A DNA stretch of 64,000 nt. It comes from Streptomyces coeruleorubidus (GTDB taxonomy: Bacteria > Actinomycetota > Actinomycetes > Streptomycetales > Streptomycetaceae). A program made the translations under genes and the position numbers. Of the stretch, positions 1 to 8,736 are shown one piece after another (position 1 is the stretch's first letter; each line of letters starts with the position of its first letter). The stretch is taken from NCBI RefSeq assembly GCF_028885415.1, contig NZ_CP118527.1, positions 1,798,001-1,862,000 of the forward strand, written 5' to 3'. The notes beneath the pieces were generated by a model, which saw only the letters and a program-made list of their open reading frames with translations, was not told the origin of the DNA and made no database searches.

Positions 1-505
1 GGTAGCGCGGGGTCTCGCCGTCGGGGGCGAAGCCACCTTCACGGGCGATCGTGAAGAGCGTCTTCTCCTTGGAGCGCTCGCGGACCTGCACGACGTCGTC
101 CGGGCGGACACGGAAGGAGGGCTTGTCGACCTTCTTGCCGTTGACCGCGATGTGGCCGTGGACGACCATCTGGCGGGCCTGGTAGATCGTGCGGGCGATG
201 CCCGAACGCAGGACCAGGGCGTCGAGACGGCGCTCCAGCTCGATGATCAGGGCCTCACCGGTCTTGCCCTGGACCTTGGAGGCACGCTCGTAGGCGCGGA
301 CGAGCTGGCGCTCGGACACGTCGTACTGCGCGCGCAGGCGCTGCTTCTCGAGCAGACGGACCTTGTAGTCCGAGTTCTGCTTGCGGCCACGGCCGTGCTC
401 ACCGGGCGGGTACGGGCGGGCCTCGAAGTACTTGACGGCCTTCGGGGTGAGCGCGATGCCGAGGGCACGCGACTTCTTGACCTTGGGGCGGGACTGGTTC
501 GCCAC
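1..505 (-). CDS. rpsD: 30S ribosomal protein S4, C-terminus cut by window edge
   Basis: Primary rRNA-binding protein of the small subunit. The translation begins [17 protein letters not shown] and continues through the S4 N-terminal region into the S4 RNA-binding domain, with an [14 protein letters not shown] stretch followed by [14 protein letters not shown]. About 168 residues of an expected ~200 are present and the 3' end lies outside the window. The start is a GTG, preceded by an AGGAAA Shine-Dalgarno-like stretch about 12 bases upstream. It stands alone here, not in an alpha operon with rpoA, which is the usual Streptomyces arrangement. Confidence 0.96.
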   Translation of the reverse strand, partial: MANQSRPKVKKSRALGIALTPKAVKYFEARPYPPGEHGRGRKQNSDYKVRLLEKQRLRAQYDVSERQLVRAYERASKVQGKTGEALIIELERRLDALVLRSGIARTIYQARQMVVHGHIAVNGKKVDKPSFRVRPDDVVQVRERSKEKTLFTIAREGGFAPDGETPRY

Positions 506-818
506 TGTTTCTCGTTTCCTAGTGTCGGCTTGTCAGGGTTGTGGGAGGTCGCATCCGCAGCCGGGGAAACCCACACCGTCCTGGTCCTGGCGGACCTGTG
601 GACGGGGCGGGCAGCCGCTCCCCTGGTCTGGGCACATACGTGCAGCACGCGAGTGGCCCACCGACCGTCCCGCCGTACGACGGGTGGTGGTGGGCTGCCC
701 GCGACACCGTTCGACGGTGCGCGACGCTCCTGGAGCCGGTCCCGGAGGACCGGGCTCCGGCCGACTGTCCCGTTCTGACTGCACGGGACGCGGCACTCCC
801 AACGAGTTTACAGGGTGC
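506..818. other. Intergenic region between rpsD and rarA
   Basis: This 313-base stretch must hold the rpsD promoter and leader and the 3' end of the rarA transcript. Apart from two hairpins near the rarA side (listed separately) I see no gene: the open frames here have no ribosome binding site and no family resemblance. I could not pick a convincing -10/-35 pair for rpsD. Confidence 0.5.
732..789 (-). terminator. Two hairpins downstream of rarA
   Basis: A 7-bp stem (767-773 with 783-789, 9-base loop) lies 30 bases after the rarA stop. It is followed by a longer GC-rich stem (732-742 with 747-758, one bulge, 4-base loop). Neither has a U-tract, as is common in Streptomyces. They plausibly end the rarA transcript before rpsD. 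Confidence 0.45.
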
Positions 819-2171
819 TCAGGACCGCTTTCGACCGAGGTTCTTCCGGGTCCACTCGACCGCGTCCGCGTAGCGGGCCTCCGCGCCGTGCCGGGTCGGC
901 TCGTAGTACTCGCGGTCCTTGAGGGCGTCCGGGGCGTACTGCTGGGCGGCGATGCCCTCCGGCAGGTCGTGCGGGTAGACGTAGCCCTGGCCGTGGCCGA
1001 GCTTGGTGGCGCCCTTGTAGTGACTGTCGCGCAGGTGCGCCGGGACGGGGCCGGCCAGTCCCTTGCGTACGTCCTCCAGGGCCGCGCCGATCGCGGTGGT
1101 CGCGGCGTTGGACTTGGGGGCCAAGGCGAGGGCGATGGTGGCGTGGCTGAGGGTGAGGGCGGCCTCCGGGAAGCCGATCATGGCGACTGCCTGGGCGGCG
1201 GCGACCGCGATCGGCAGCGCGGTCGGATCGGCGAGGCCGATGTCCTCGCTGGCGGAGATCATCAGGCGGCGGGCGATGAAGCGGGGGTCCTCGCCGGCCT
1301 CGATCATCCGGGCCAGGTAGTGCAGGGCGGCGTCGACGTCGGAGCCGCGGATGGACTTGATCAGGGCGCTGGCCACGTCGTAGTGCTGGTCGCCGTCGCG
1401 GTCGTACTTCACGGCGGCCCGGTCGACCGTCTCCTCCAGGGTGGTCAGGCCGATCTCGCTCTCGCCCTTGTCGAGGGCGGCTCCGGCGGCCGCCTCCAGG
1501 GCGGTCAGGGCGCGGCGGGCGTCGCCGCCGGCGATGCGCAGGAGGTGGCTCTCGGTCTCCTCGGGGAGGGTGACGGCGCCCTTGAGGCCGCGCTCGTCGG
1601 TCAGGGCTCGCTGGACGAGGCCCTTGATGTCGTCGTCCGTGAGCGGTTCGAGGGTGAGCAGCAGGGAGCGGGACAGCAGGGGGGAGATCACCGAGAAGTA
1701 CGGGTTCTCCGTCGTGGCCGCGATCAGTGTCACCCAGCGGTTCTCGACGGCCGGGAGCAGGGAGTCCTGCTGGGCCTTGCTGAAGCGGTGGATCTCGTCG
1801 AGGAAGAGGACGGTCTCCTTGCCGTACCCGCCGGAGGCGCGGCGGGCGCCGTCGATGACCGAGCGGACCTCCTTGACGCCCGCGGTGATCGCCGACAGTT
1901 CGACGAAGCGGGCGTTGGTGGCCTTGGAGACGACGTACGCCAGCGTGGTCTTGCCGGTGCCGGGCGGGCCCCAGAGGATCACCGAGGAGGGGCCGGCCGG
2001 GCCGGAGGCCTCGCCGACCAGTCTGCGCAGGGGCGAGCCCGGCTTCAGCAGATGCTGCTGGCCCACGACCTCGTCGAGGGTGCGCGGGCGCATCCGCACC
2101 GCCAGGGGGCTGCTGGACGGCTCCTTCTCCTGGCGTTCTTCTGCTGCGGCGGTGAACAGGTCGGGCTCCAC
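819..2171 (-). CDS. rarA: Replication-associated recombination protein A (AAA+ ATPase)
   Basis: A 450-aa clamp-loader-like AAA+ ATPase of the RarA/MgsA/WRNIP1 family that acts at stalled replication forks. The N-terminal [15 protein letters not shown] segment is typical of the family. It is followed by Walker [10 protein letters not shown], Walker [10 protein letters not shown], sensor-1 [10 protein letters not shown], and the C-terminal tetramerisation part with the conserved SHYKGA and [10 protein letters not shown] stretches. The length is normal for the family. The start is GTG ([14 protein letters not shown]). It is transcribed away from the VKOR gene and toward rpsD. Confidence 0.96.
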   Translation of the reverse strand: MEPDLFTAAAEERQEKEPSSSPLAVRMRPRTLDEVVGQQHLLKPGSPLRRLVGEASGPAGPSSVILWGPPGTGKTTLAYVVSKATNARFVELSAITAGVKEVRSVIDGARRASGGYGKETVLFLDEIHRFSKAQQDSLLPAVENRWVTLIAATTENPYFSVISPLLSRSLLLTLEPLTDDDIKGLVQRALTDERGLKGAVTLPEETESHLLRIAGGDARRALTALEAAAGAALDKGESEIGLTTLEETVDRAAVKYDRDGDQHYDVASALIKSIRGSDVDAALHYLARMIEAGEDPRFIARRLMISASEDIGLADPTALPIAVAAAQAVAMIGFPEAALTLSHATIALALAPKSNAATTAIGAALEDVRKGLAGPVPAHLRDSHYKGATKLGHGQGYVYPHDLPEGIAAQQYAPDALKDREYYEPTRHGAEARYADAVEWTRKNLGRKRS

Positions 2172-2227
2172 GTCAGAAACCCTAAATCACGGCACTGACA
2201 ATCCCTCCGGGGCCTGCTGCTCCCGGC

Positions 2228-2884
2228 TCAGCTCACCCAGAAGTCCCACCAGCGGGTCAGGATCAGCATGCCGATGATGCCGATGTGCAGCACGGGCATG
2301 ACCCAGGTGAACTCGTCGAAGAAGCCCTTGAGCCAGCTCGGGGCGGGCAGGAAGCCCTTGCGGATGTTGAACGACGTCACGTACCAGAACATGAGGATCG
2401 TCGCGACCCAGGCCAGGCAGCACCACAGGCACAGCGCGTTGATCCGGTACAGGGACTGGAACATCAGCCAGGCGCAGAAGCCGACGCCGAACAGGCAGCC
2501 GGCGTTGAAGGTGAGCCAGTACCAGCGCGGGAAGCGGGCGCGGGCGAGCAGGCTCATACCGACGCCGATGACGATGCCGTAGGCGACGAGGCCGAGCATC
2601 GGGTTCGGGAAACCGAACACGGCGGCCTGCTTGCTCTCCATGACGCTGCCGCAGGAGACGACGGGGTTGAGGCTGCACCCGGGGGTGAACGTCTTGCCCT
2701 CGACCTTGGCCTCGAGGATCTTGAACTTGTCGATCGTGATGACCCACGCGGCGAGCAGTCCGGCCGCGCCGGTGATCACCAGCAGCAGGGCGAGGGCCCG
2801 GCTGCCGCCCTCGGCGCGGGGCGCGGTCTCGGCGCGCTCCGGCTCCGGCTCCGCGGAGACGTCCTTGACTGTCGTCTTGCTCAT
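2228..2884 (-). CDS. Vitamin K epoxide reductase family membrane protein
   Basis: A 218-aa integral membrane thiol-redox protein. A hydrophilic acidic N-terminus of about 40 residues precedes four to five transmembrane helices. The VKOR active-site CxxC is visible as CLWC in the fourth helix region, and a loop cysteine pair is seen in GCSLNPVVSCGS. In actinobacteria VKOR proteins reoxidise DsbA-like proteins and replace DsbB, so a role in disulfide-bond formation of exported proteins is likely (inference). I chose the ATG at MSKTTVKDVS; the open frame extends upstream but that part is non-coding in character and overlaps the divergent ABC gene. Confidence 0.9.
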   Translation of the reverse strand: MSKTTVKDVSAEPEPERAETAPRAEGGSRALALLLVITGAAGLLAAWVITIDKFKILEAKVEGKTFTPGCSLNPVVSCGSVMESKQAAVFGFPNPMLGLVAYGIVIGVGMSLLARARFPRWYWLTFNAGCLFGVGFCAWLMFQSLYRINALCLWCCLAWVATILMFWYVTSFNIRKGFLPAPSWLKGFFDEFTWVMPVLHIGIIGMLILTRWWDFWVS

Positions 2885-2966
2885 CACGCCTATTCCGTCA
2901 CTTGAGGCCTGACCATCTTCGAGCAGTGCCATTGTGCCGCACGTGGGCGTCCGTCCACCGTTCAGT

Positions 2967-2982
2967 GGACATAAGCATGTCC
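2967..2982. promoter_or_regulatory. Perfect 16-bp palindrome, possible operator
   Basis: GGACAT-AAGC-ATGTCC is a perfect 6-4-6 inverted repeat lying 45-60 bases before the ATP-binding protein start, in the divergent intergenic region. A second, interlocking repeat (GTCCAC 2953-2958 and GTGGAC 2965-2970) overlaps its left arm. NarL-type regulators bind short inverted repeats of this kind and the operon encodes one, so autoregulation is plausible but not shown. Confidence 0.4.
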
Positions 2983-3026
2983 GCATGGTCGTCCCTGAGG
3001 GTTGCGTTCCGGCCGACGCTCGTCGC

Positions 3027-3899
3027 ATGACAGCACACGGGTACGACCTCGCCGTGGAGGTGCGGGGACTGCGCAAGCGGTACGGGGACGTGACCGCCGT
3101 CGACGGAATCGATCTGGGCATCCGTAAGGGCGAGGTGTTCGGCCTGCTCGGACCCAATGGCGCGGGCAAGAGCACCACGGTGGAGATCCTCCAGGGCAAC
3201 CGGGACCGGGACGCGGGCGAGGTGTCGGTGCTCGGGGCGGACCCGGCGAGCGCCACGCGCGCGTGGCGCTCGCGCGTGGGAATCGTCTGGCAGGACGAAT
3301 CGGCGCCCGCCGAGTTGACGGTCCGGGAGACGGTGCGGCACTTCGCCGGCTACTACCCGCGGCCGCGCGGCCCGGAGGAGGTCATCGGCCTGGTCGGTCT
3401 GGAGGCGAAGGCGGACAGCCGGATCAAGGCGCTGTCGGGTGGCCAGCGCCGGCGTCTGGACGTGGCGCTCGGCGTGATCGGCGGTCCGGACCTGCTGCTT
3501 CTGGACGAGCCGACGACCGGGTTCGATCCGGCGGCCCGGCGGCAGTTCTGGTCGCTGATCCGGGCTCTGGCCGACGAGGGCACGACCATCCTGCTGACCA
3601 CGCACTACCTGGAGGAGGCGGAGGCCCTCGCGCACCGGCTGGCCGTCGTCGCGAAGGGCCGGATCGTCGCCGAGGGCGAGCCCGCGGCGTTACGGGAGCG
3701 GTTCGGCACCGAGGCGCTCGTCGAGTGGACGGAGCGGGACGGCACCCCGCGCAGGGAGCGGACGGGGACGCCGACCAGGACGATCGCCGGGCTCATGCAG
3801 CGCTTCGACGGTGAGATCCCGGGGCTGGCGGTGAGCCGGCCCACGCTGGAGGACGTCTACCTCCGGCTGACCGGACAGCGGCAGGAGGACGCGCGATGA
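3027..3899 (+). CDS. ABC transporter ATP-binding protein (DrrA/CcmA type)
   Basis: A 290-aa nucleotide-binding subunit of an ABC-2 exporter. Walker A GPNGAGKST is near residue 42, the signature is LSGGQRRRLD, Walker B is LLLLDEPTTGFD, and an H-loop follows in LTTHYLEEAEAL. A C-terminal extension of about 70 residues is typical of DrrA-like proteins that export drugs or lipids. The ATG at MTAHGYDLAVEV is the best start. The stop overlaps the permease start by 4 bases (ATGA), so the two are translationally coupled. The substrate is unknown; the adjacent two-component genes suggest an export system switched on by a sensed compound. Confidence 0.93.
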   Translation: MTAHGYDLAVEVRGLRKRYGDVTAVDGIDLGIRKGEVFGLLGPNGAGKSTTVEILQGNRDRDAGEVSVLGADPASATRAWRSRVGIVWQDESAPAELTVRETVRHFAGYYPRPRGPEEVIGLVGLEAKADSRIKALSGGQRRRLDVALGVIGGPDLLLLDEPTTGFDPAARRQFWSLIRALADEGTTILLTTHYLEEAEALAHRLAVVAKGRIVAEGEPAALRERFGTEALVEWTERDGTPRRERTGTPTRTIAGLMQRFDGEIPGLAVSRPTLEDVYLRLTGQRQEDAR

Positions 3900-4741
3900 C
3901 CAGGACCGCCGTACGGGACCGCGGTGCGGTCGGCGCCGAGGGGCTGCCCGGTGCCTGGGGGCTGGGGCTGCGGCGGGGCGCCCTGGAGATCAGGCAGTTC
4001 TTCCGGCAGCGCGACCAGGTGGTGTTCACGTTCGCCTTCCCGGTCGTCTTCCTGTTCCTGTTCGCGTCGATCTTCCGGGACGACGTGGCGGGCGCGGGCA
4101 TCATCGCCTCGCAGTTGTACGTCCCGGCGATGATGGCCGCCGGCATCATGTCGACGAGTTTCCAGGCGCTCGGCATCTCGATCGCCGTGGAGCGGGAGGA
4201 GAAGGTGCTGCGCCGCCTGCGTGGCACGCCGATGCCGCCGACGGCGTACTTCCTCGGCAAGATCTGGCTGGTTCTTTTCACCGGTCTGCTGGAGACGGTG
4301 ATCCTGCTCCTCGTCGGCACGGCCGTGTACGACGTGAACCTGCCGTCCGACGCGGGCCGCTGGTTCGACCTGACGTGGATCTTCGTGCTCGGGATCACGG
4401 CGTGCGCCCTGCTCGGCATCGCGATCAGCTCGGTGCCGAGGTCCGCGAACAGCGCGAGTTCCGTGGTGGTGCTGCCCTTCCTGGTCCTGCAGTTCATGTC
4501 CGGGGTGTACATAGCGATCGGCACCATCCCGGACTGGATGCTGACCATCGGTGCGCTGTTCCCGCTGAAGTGGATGTGCCAGGGGCTGCGCGGGGTGTTC
4601 CTGCCGGAGTCGGCTCAGGTGCTGGAGCAGGCGGGGAGCTGGGAACTCGGGCGCGTGGCCCTGGTGCTCGCCGCATGGTGCGTCGGAGGATTGGTGCTGT
4701 GCCTGCTGACGTTCCGCTGGAAGGACCGGCGCGAGGGATGA
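3896..4741 (+). CDS. ABC-2 type transporter permease
   Basis: A 281-aa membrane subunit partnering the preceding ATPase. About six transmembrane segments are visible: the first around VVFTFAFPVVFLFLFASIF, then the VPAMMAAGIMSTSFQ helix, and the last near the C-terminus (VALVLAAWCVGGLVL). The cytoplasmic EREEKVLRRLRGTP motif is characteristic of ABC-2 permeases. It overlaps the upstream ATPase by 4 bases and the downstream kinase by 4 bases, so the genes form one operon. Confidence 0.92.
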   Translation: MTRTAVRDRGAVGAEGLPGAWGLGLRRGALEIRQFFRQRDQVVFTFAFPVVFLFLFASIFRDDVAGAGIIASQLYVPAMMAAGIMSTSFQALGISIAVEREEKVLRRLRGTPMPPTAYFLGKIWLVLFTGLLETVILLLVGTAVYDVNLPSDAGRWFDLTWIFVLGITACALLGIAISSVPRSANSASSVVVLPFLVLQFMSGVYIAIGTIPDWMLTIGALFPLKWMCQGLRGVFLPESAQVLEQAGSWELGRVALVLAAWCVGGLVLCLLTFRWKDRREG

Positions 4742-5934
4742 GCGGTGCGACGGATGCCGGCAGCGCCTACACCTGGGAGCTCTCGTTCCGGCTCTGGGAC
4801 ACGTACTTCGCGCTCATCTGGCTGGCCACCCTGGTGTTCGTGCTCGGCGCGGGACGCCCGGGGTGGCCGGTCCGTGTCGTGGCGGCGGCGCTGCTCGTCC
4901 TGCTGATCCCGCTGTTCGTGGGGGTGGGGCGGCCGCTCCTGCGTCAGGACCCGTCCGACGAGCGACGGGCGCTCGTCTATCTCACCGCGGCGCTGGCGCT
5001 GTTCCTTCCGTCGGCGGTCCTCGTCGGGGAGACGCGGCTGATGACGTTCGCGCTCGTCCCGCAGTGCTTCATGACGCTGCGGATGCGCTGGGCGCTGGTG
5101 GCGGTGGCCGTCATCAACTTCGCCCCGGTGATCGGCTGGGCGCTGCTGTGGTGGCCCAGCGACGAGGACGTCTTCTTCAACGTGCTGTTCGCCGTGGTCA
5201 CGTTCGTCTTCTCGGCGGCGGTGGGTGGCTGGGTCATCCGGATCATCGAGCAGAGCCAGGAACGGGCGGCGCTGATCACCGAGTTGGACGCCAGCCGCCA
5301 CGAGGTCGCGCGGCTGTCGACGGCGCACGGTGCGCTGGCCGAGCGGGAGCGGCTGGCCCGGGAGATCCACGACACGCTCGCGCAGGGTTTCACCAGTCTG
5401 GTGATGCTGATCCAGGCGGTCGAGGCGGAGCTGGACCACGACCTGCCCGAGGCGCGGCGTCATCTGCGGCTGATGGACGAGACGGCCCGGCAGAACCTCG
5501 CAGAGGCCCGGGCCCTGGTCGCCGGGGGCGCGCCCGCCGACCTGGAGGGCGCCTCCCTTCCGGACGCGCTGGGCCGGCTCGCCGCGCGCCATGACGCGGT
5601 GCTGGAGGTGACCGGCCCGGTCCGCACACTGCCCGCCGGTCCCGAGGTGGTCGCCCTGCGCGCCTGCCAGGAGGCGCTGGCCAACGCCCGTAAGCACGCG
5701 GGGAGTTCCGTGGCGGTCGGTGTCTCGCTGGCGTACGCCGACGACACGCTGACCGTGTCCGTACGGGACGACGGGCCCGGCTTCGACCCGGCTGCCGTTC
5801 GCGGCGGTTACGGTCTGGCGGGGCTGCGGGCCCGGGCCGTCGAAGTGGGCGGAACCGCCGAGGTGCGCAGTGCCCCCGGCGACGGCACGGTCGTGACCGT
5901 CCGGCTGCCGGTCGTGAGGAGGGAGACGCCGTGA
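4738..5934 (+). CDS. Sensor histidine kinase, NarL/DesK class
   Basis: A 398-aa membrane sensor kinase. About five transmembrane helices fill the first 165 residues with no large extracellular domain, so it may sense within the membrane as DesK and LiaS types do. A short coiled coil leads into a HisKA_3 dimerisation domain with the phosphorylated histidine at about residue 211 (REIHDTLAQG). The HATPase_c domain follows, with an N box in ALANARKHAG and a G box in RDDGPGFDP. The start overlaps the permease stop (ATGA), and its stop overlaps a GTG that opens the response regulator. Confidence 0.93.
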   Translation: MSGATDAGSAYTWELSFRLWDTYFALIWLATLVFVLGAGRPGWPVRVVAAALLVLLIPLFVGVGRPLLRQDPSDERRALVYLTAALALFLPSAVLVGETRLMTFALVPQCFMTLRMRWALVAVAVINFAPVIGWALLWWPSDEDVFFNVLFAVVTFVFSAAVGGWVIRIIEQSQERAALITELDASRHEVARLSTAHGALAERERLAREIHDTLAQGFTSLVMLIQAVEAELDHDLPEARRHLRLMDETARQNLAEARALVAGGAPADLEGASLPDALGRLAARHDAVLEVTGPVRTLPAGPEVVALRACQEALANARKHAGSSVAVGVSLAYADDTLTVSVRDDGPGFDPAAVRGGYGLAGLRARAVEVGGTAEVRSAPGDGTVVTVRLPVVRRETP

Positions 5935-6550
5935 TCCGGATCATCCTGGCCGACGACCATCCCGTCGTACACTGCGGGCGATGCTCAGTGCGGAGTCCGA
6001 TCTGGAGGTCGTCGCCGACGCGTCCAGCGGGCCGCAGGCGGAGGCGCTGGCGGCTCGGTTGCGGCCCGACATCGTGCTGATGGATCTGCGGATGCCGGGC
6101 GGCGGGGGCGTGGACTCCATCGTGCGGATGACGCGGGCCGGGCTGCCGTGCCGGGTGGTCGTGCTGACGACGTACGAGACGGACCGGGACATCCTGCGGG
6201 CGGTGGAGGCCGGGGCGGCGGGTTATCTGCTGAAGGACCTGCCGCGTGCGGAACTCGCGGAGGCCGTGCGGGCGGCGGCGCGCGGCGAGACGGTTCTTGC
6301 CCCGTCCGTCGCGGCCCGGCTGGTGGACCAGCTGCGGACGAAGCCGGAGCGGCCGCGGCTGTCGGAACGCGAGACGGCGGTGCTGCGGCTGGTCGCGGAG
6401 GGCTGCACGAATGCCGAGATCGGGCGTCGGCTCTTCATCGGGGAGTCGACCGTGAAGACGTATCTGCTGCGCGTCTTCGGCAAGTTGGGGGTGGACGACC
6501 GGACGGCGGCGGTGACGAGCGCGATGCGGTACGGGCTGCTGGAGGAGTGA
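5931..6550 (+). pseudogene. NarL/FixJ response regulator, apparently frameshifted near its 5' end
   Basis: The GTG at 5931 overlaps the kinase stop as expected and encodes VIRIILADDHPVV, the receiver beta-1 with its acidic Asp-Asp pair. The frame then runs off into unrelated sequence. The rest of the protein is in another frame from 5981 (MLSAESDLEVVAD). It includes the phospho-acceptor region RPDIVLMDLRMPG, the switch residues VVVLTTYE, the KDLPRAELAEAV region, and a LuxR-type helix-turn-helix (LSERETAVLRLVAEGCTNAEIGRRLFIGE is its core, seen in two parts). About 7 bases seem to be missing around 5971-5973. If translated only from 5981, the 189-aa product lacks the acidic pocket. A sequencing or assembly error is equally possible. 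Confidence 0.75.
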
Positions 6551-6579
6551 CGAAGGCGCCGGGGTCTCCGGCGCCTTCG
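6551..6579. terminator. Bidirectional terminator between the two-component operon and hisS
   Basis: A perfect 12-bp stem (6551-6562 with 6568-6579) and a 5-base loop lie immediately after the response-regulator stop and 8 bases from the convergent hisS stop. It is well placed to stop transcription from both sides. Confidence 0.75.
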
Positions 6580-6587
6580 AACTCACG

Positions 6588-7850
6588 TCAGCCCAGTCGC
6601 GCTTCCAGCTCCGCCACGATCTCGTTCACGCCCACCGCCGTCTGCTCGCCCGACTCCATGTCCTTGAGCTGGACGACGCCCTCGGCGAGGTCGCGTTCGC
6701 CGACGACGATCGTGTAGCGGGCGCCGCTGCGGTTGGCGTTCTTCATCGCGCCCTTGAGGCCCTTGCCGCCGTAGGAGAAGTCGGCCGCGATGCCGTTCTT
6801 GCGCAGCTCCGTGACCTTGGCGAACAGGACCCGGCGGGCCTCCTCGCCGAGCGGGACGGCGAACACGCTGGTGGTGACGGGGAGTTCGAGCTCGACGCCC
6901 TCCGCCTCCAGCGCGAGGACCGTGCGGTCGACGCCGAGGGCCCAGCCGACGGACGGCAGCGCGGGGCCGCCGATCATCTCGGACAGGCCGTCGTAGCGCC
7001 CGCCGCCACCGACGGCGGACTGGGAGCCCAGGCCGTCGTGGACGAACTCGAACGTCGTGCGGGTGTAGTAGTCCAGGCCACGCACCAGCTTCGGGTCGTC
7101 CTCGAAGGCGACGCCGGCCGCCGTGATCAGCTCGCGCACCTCCTCGTGGTACGCCTTGCAGGCGTCGCAGAGGTAGTCGCGCAGCAGCGGGGCGTCCCCC
7201 AGCTGCTTCTGGACCGACTCACGCTTGTCGTCCAGGACGCGCAGCGGGTTGATCTCCGCCCGGCCCAGAGTGTCCTCGTCCAGGTCCAGGCCGCGCAGGA
7301 AGTCCTGCAGCGCCGTCCGGTACACCGGGCGGCACTCCTTGTCGCCCAGGCTGTTGAGCAGGATCCGGAAGTTACTGAGGCCCAGGGAGCGGTACGCCTG
7401 GTCGGCCAGGATGATCAGCTCGGCGTCCAGCGCCGGGTCCTCGGCACCGATCGCCTCGGCACCGACCTGGGAGAAGTGGCGGTAGCGGCCCTTCTGGGGG
7501 CGCTCGTAGCGGTAGTACGAGCCGGAGTACCAGAGCTTGACCGGGAGGTTGCCCGCCTTGTGCAGGTTGGCCTCCAGCGCGGCACGCAGGACGGAGGCCG
7601 TTCCCTCGGGGCGCAGGGCCAGCCTGTCGCCGCCCTTCGTCTCGAAGGCGTACATCTCCTTGGTCACGATGTCCGTGGACTCGCCGACGCCGCGCGCGAA
7701 GAGTTCGACGTTCTCGAAGCCCGGTGTCTCGATGTAGCCGTAGCCGGAGTTGCGCAGCGGTGCGGCGATCGCCTCGCGGACCGCGAGGTACTTCGCGGAG
7801 TCCGGCGGGATCAGGTCGTACGTGCCCTTGGGGGCCTTGAAGGTGCTCAC
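6588..7850 (-). CDS. hisS: Histidyl-tRNA synthetase
   Basis: A 420-aa class II aminoacyl-tRNA synthetase that charges tRNA-His; the length matches the bacterial enzyme. Motif 1 lies in the N-terminal third, motif 2 in [19 protein letters not shown], the HisRS-specific [15 protein letters not shown] stretch in the middle, motif 3 in [11 protein letters not shown], and an anticodon-binding domain at the C-terminus. I chose the GTG giving [13 protein letters not shown], the conserved beginning of this family. It lies 11 bases after the hydrolase gene stop, so the two are probably co-transcribed. Confidence 0.97.
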   Translation of the reverse strand: MSTFKAPKGTYDLIPPDSAKYLAVREAIAAPLRNSGYGYIETPGFENVELFARGVGESTDIVTKEMYAFETKGGDRLALRPEGTASVLRAALEANLHKAGNLPVKLWYSGSYYRYERPQKGRYRHFSQVGAEAIGAEDPALDAELIILADQAYRSLGLSNFRILLNSLGDKECRPVYRTALQDFLRGLDLDEDTLGRAEINPLRVLDDKRESVQKQLGDAPLLRDYLCDACKAYHEEVRELITAAGVAFEDDPKLVRGLDYYTRTTFEFVHDGLGSQSAVGGGGRYDGLSEMIGGPALPSVGWALGVDRTVLALEAEGVELELPVTTSVFAVPLGEEARRVLFAKVTELRKNGIAADFSYGGKGLKGAMKNANRSGARYTIVVGERDLAEGVVQLKDMESGEQTAVGVNEIVAELEARLG

Positions 7851-7861
7851 GGAAGGTCTCG

Positions 7862-8569
7862 TCACATTCCTCGTCGGGGAGCCTCGGCAGCTCCCTGGCC
7901 GGCCGCCACCTGCCGCAGGTACGGGTTGGTGGCGCGCTCCTGGCCGATGGTCGTCTGGGGGCCGTGGCCGGACAGCACCACGGTCGAGTCGTCGAGCGGC
8001 AGGCACACGCGGGCCAGCGAGTCGAGCATCTCGGCCATGTCACCGCCGGGCAGGTCGGTGCGTCCGATGGAGCCGGCGAACAGCAGGTCGCCCGAGAACA
8101 GGATCGGCGGGATGTCCGCCGCCTCGGGCATGCCGAAGGTCACCGACCCCTTGGTATGGCCCGGCGCGTGCGCGACAGACAGCTCCAGGCCCGCCAGCTC
8201 CAGCTTCGCACCGTCGGCCAGCTCCTTGACGTCGTCGGGCTCCCCCACGGTCAGCTCGCCCAGGAGCGGCATCCCGATGGAACGGCCGATTCCCTTCTCC
8301 GGGTCGCTCATCATGTACCGGTCGTCGGGGTGGATCCAGGCCGGCACGTCGTGCGCGCCGCACACCGGGACGACCGAGGCCACATGGTCGATGTGGCCGT
8401 GCGTGAGGACGACCGCGACGGGCTTGAGGCGATGCTTTCTGATCGTTTCCTCGACACCGTCGGCGGCCTGATGGCCGGGGTCGATGATCACGCACTCCTC
8501 ACCGGCGGCGGGGGCGACGAGGTAGCAGTTCGTCCCCCAGGCCCCGGCGGGGAACCCGGCAATGAGCAC
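7862..8569 (-). CDS. MBL-fold hydrolase, glyoxalase-II-like
   Basis: A 235-aa metallo-beta-lactamase-fold enzyme. The di-metal motif THGHIDH (HxHxDH) is at about residue 80, a further ligand histidine is in APGHTKGS, and the bridging aspartate is in [14 protein letters not shown]. This pattern fits the YcbL/glyoxalase II-like group that hydrolyses thioesters; the natural substrate cannot be told from sequence. Start is GTG ([18 protein letters not shown]). It precedes hisS by 11 bases, the same pairing found in other actinobacteria. Confidence 0.92.
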   Translation of the reverse strand: MLIAGFPAGAWGTNCYLVAPAAGEECVIIDPGHQAADGVEETIRKHRLKPVAVVLTHGHIDHVASVVPVCGAHDVPAWIHPDDRYMMSDPEKGIGRSIGMPLLGELTVGEPDDVKELADGAKLELAGLELSVAHAPGHTKGSVTFGMPEAADIPPILFSGDLLFAGSIGRTDLPGGDMAEMLDSLARVCLPLDDSTVVLSGHGPQTTIGQERATNPYLRQVAAGQGAAEAPRRGM

Positions 8570-8736
8570 GATCGTCCTTCGTTGTGTCGATACGGGCAGC
8601 TGCGGCTGCTGTCAGAGCCTACCGGCGCTGCCGATTCCTCAGCGAACCCATATACGGTACGGGGCACACGCAGGCGGTCGGCGCACAGGCCCCACGCGTA
8701 CCGGTCGACGTATCAGACGCATGAGGAGAGAACCCG

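Noticed and set aside
5971..5985. Programmed ribosomal frameshifting to join the two regulator frames
   Set aside because: No slippery heptamer, stop codon in the zero frame at the junction, or downstream stem-loop is visible, so a base deletion or sequencing error is the simpler reading.
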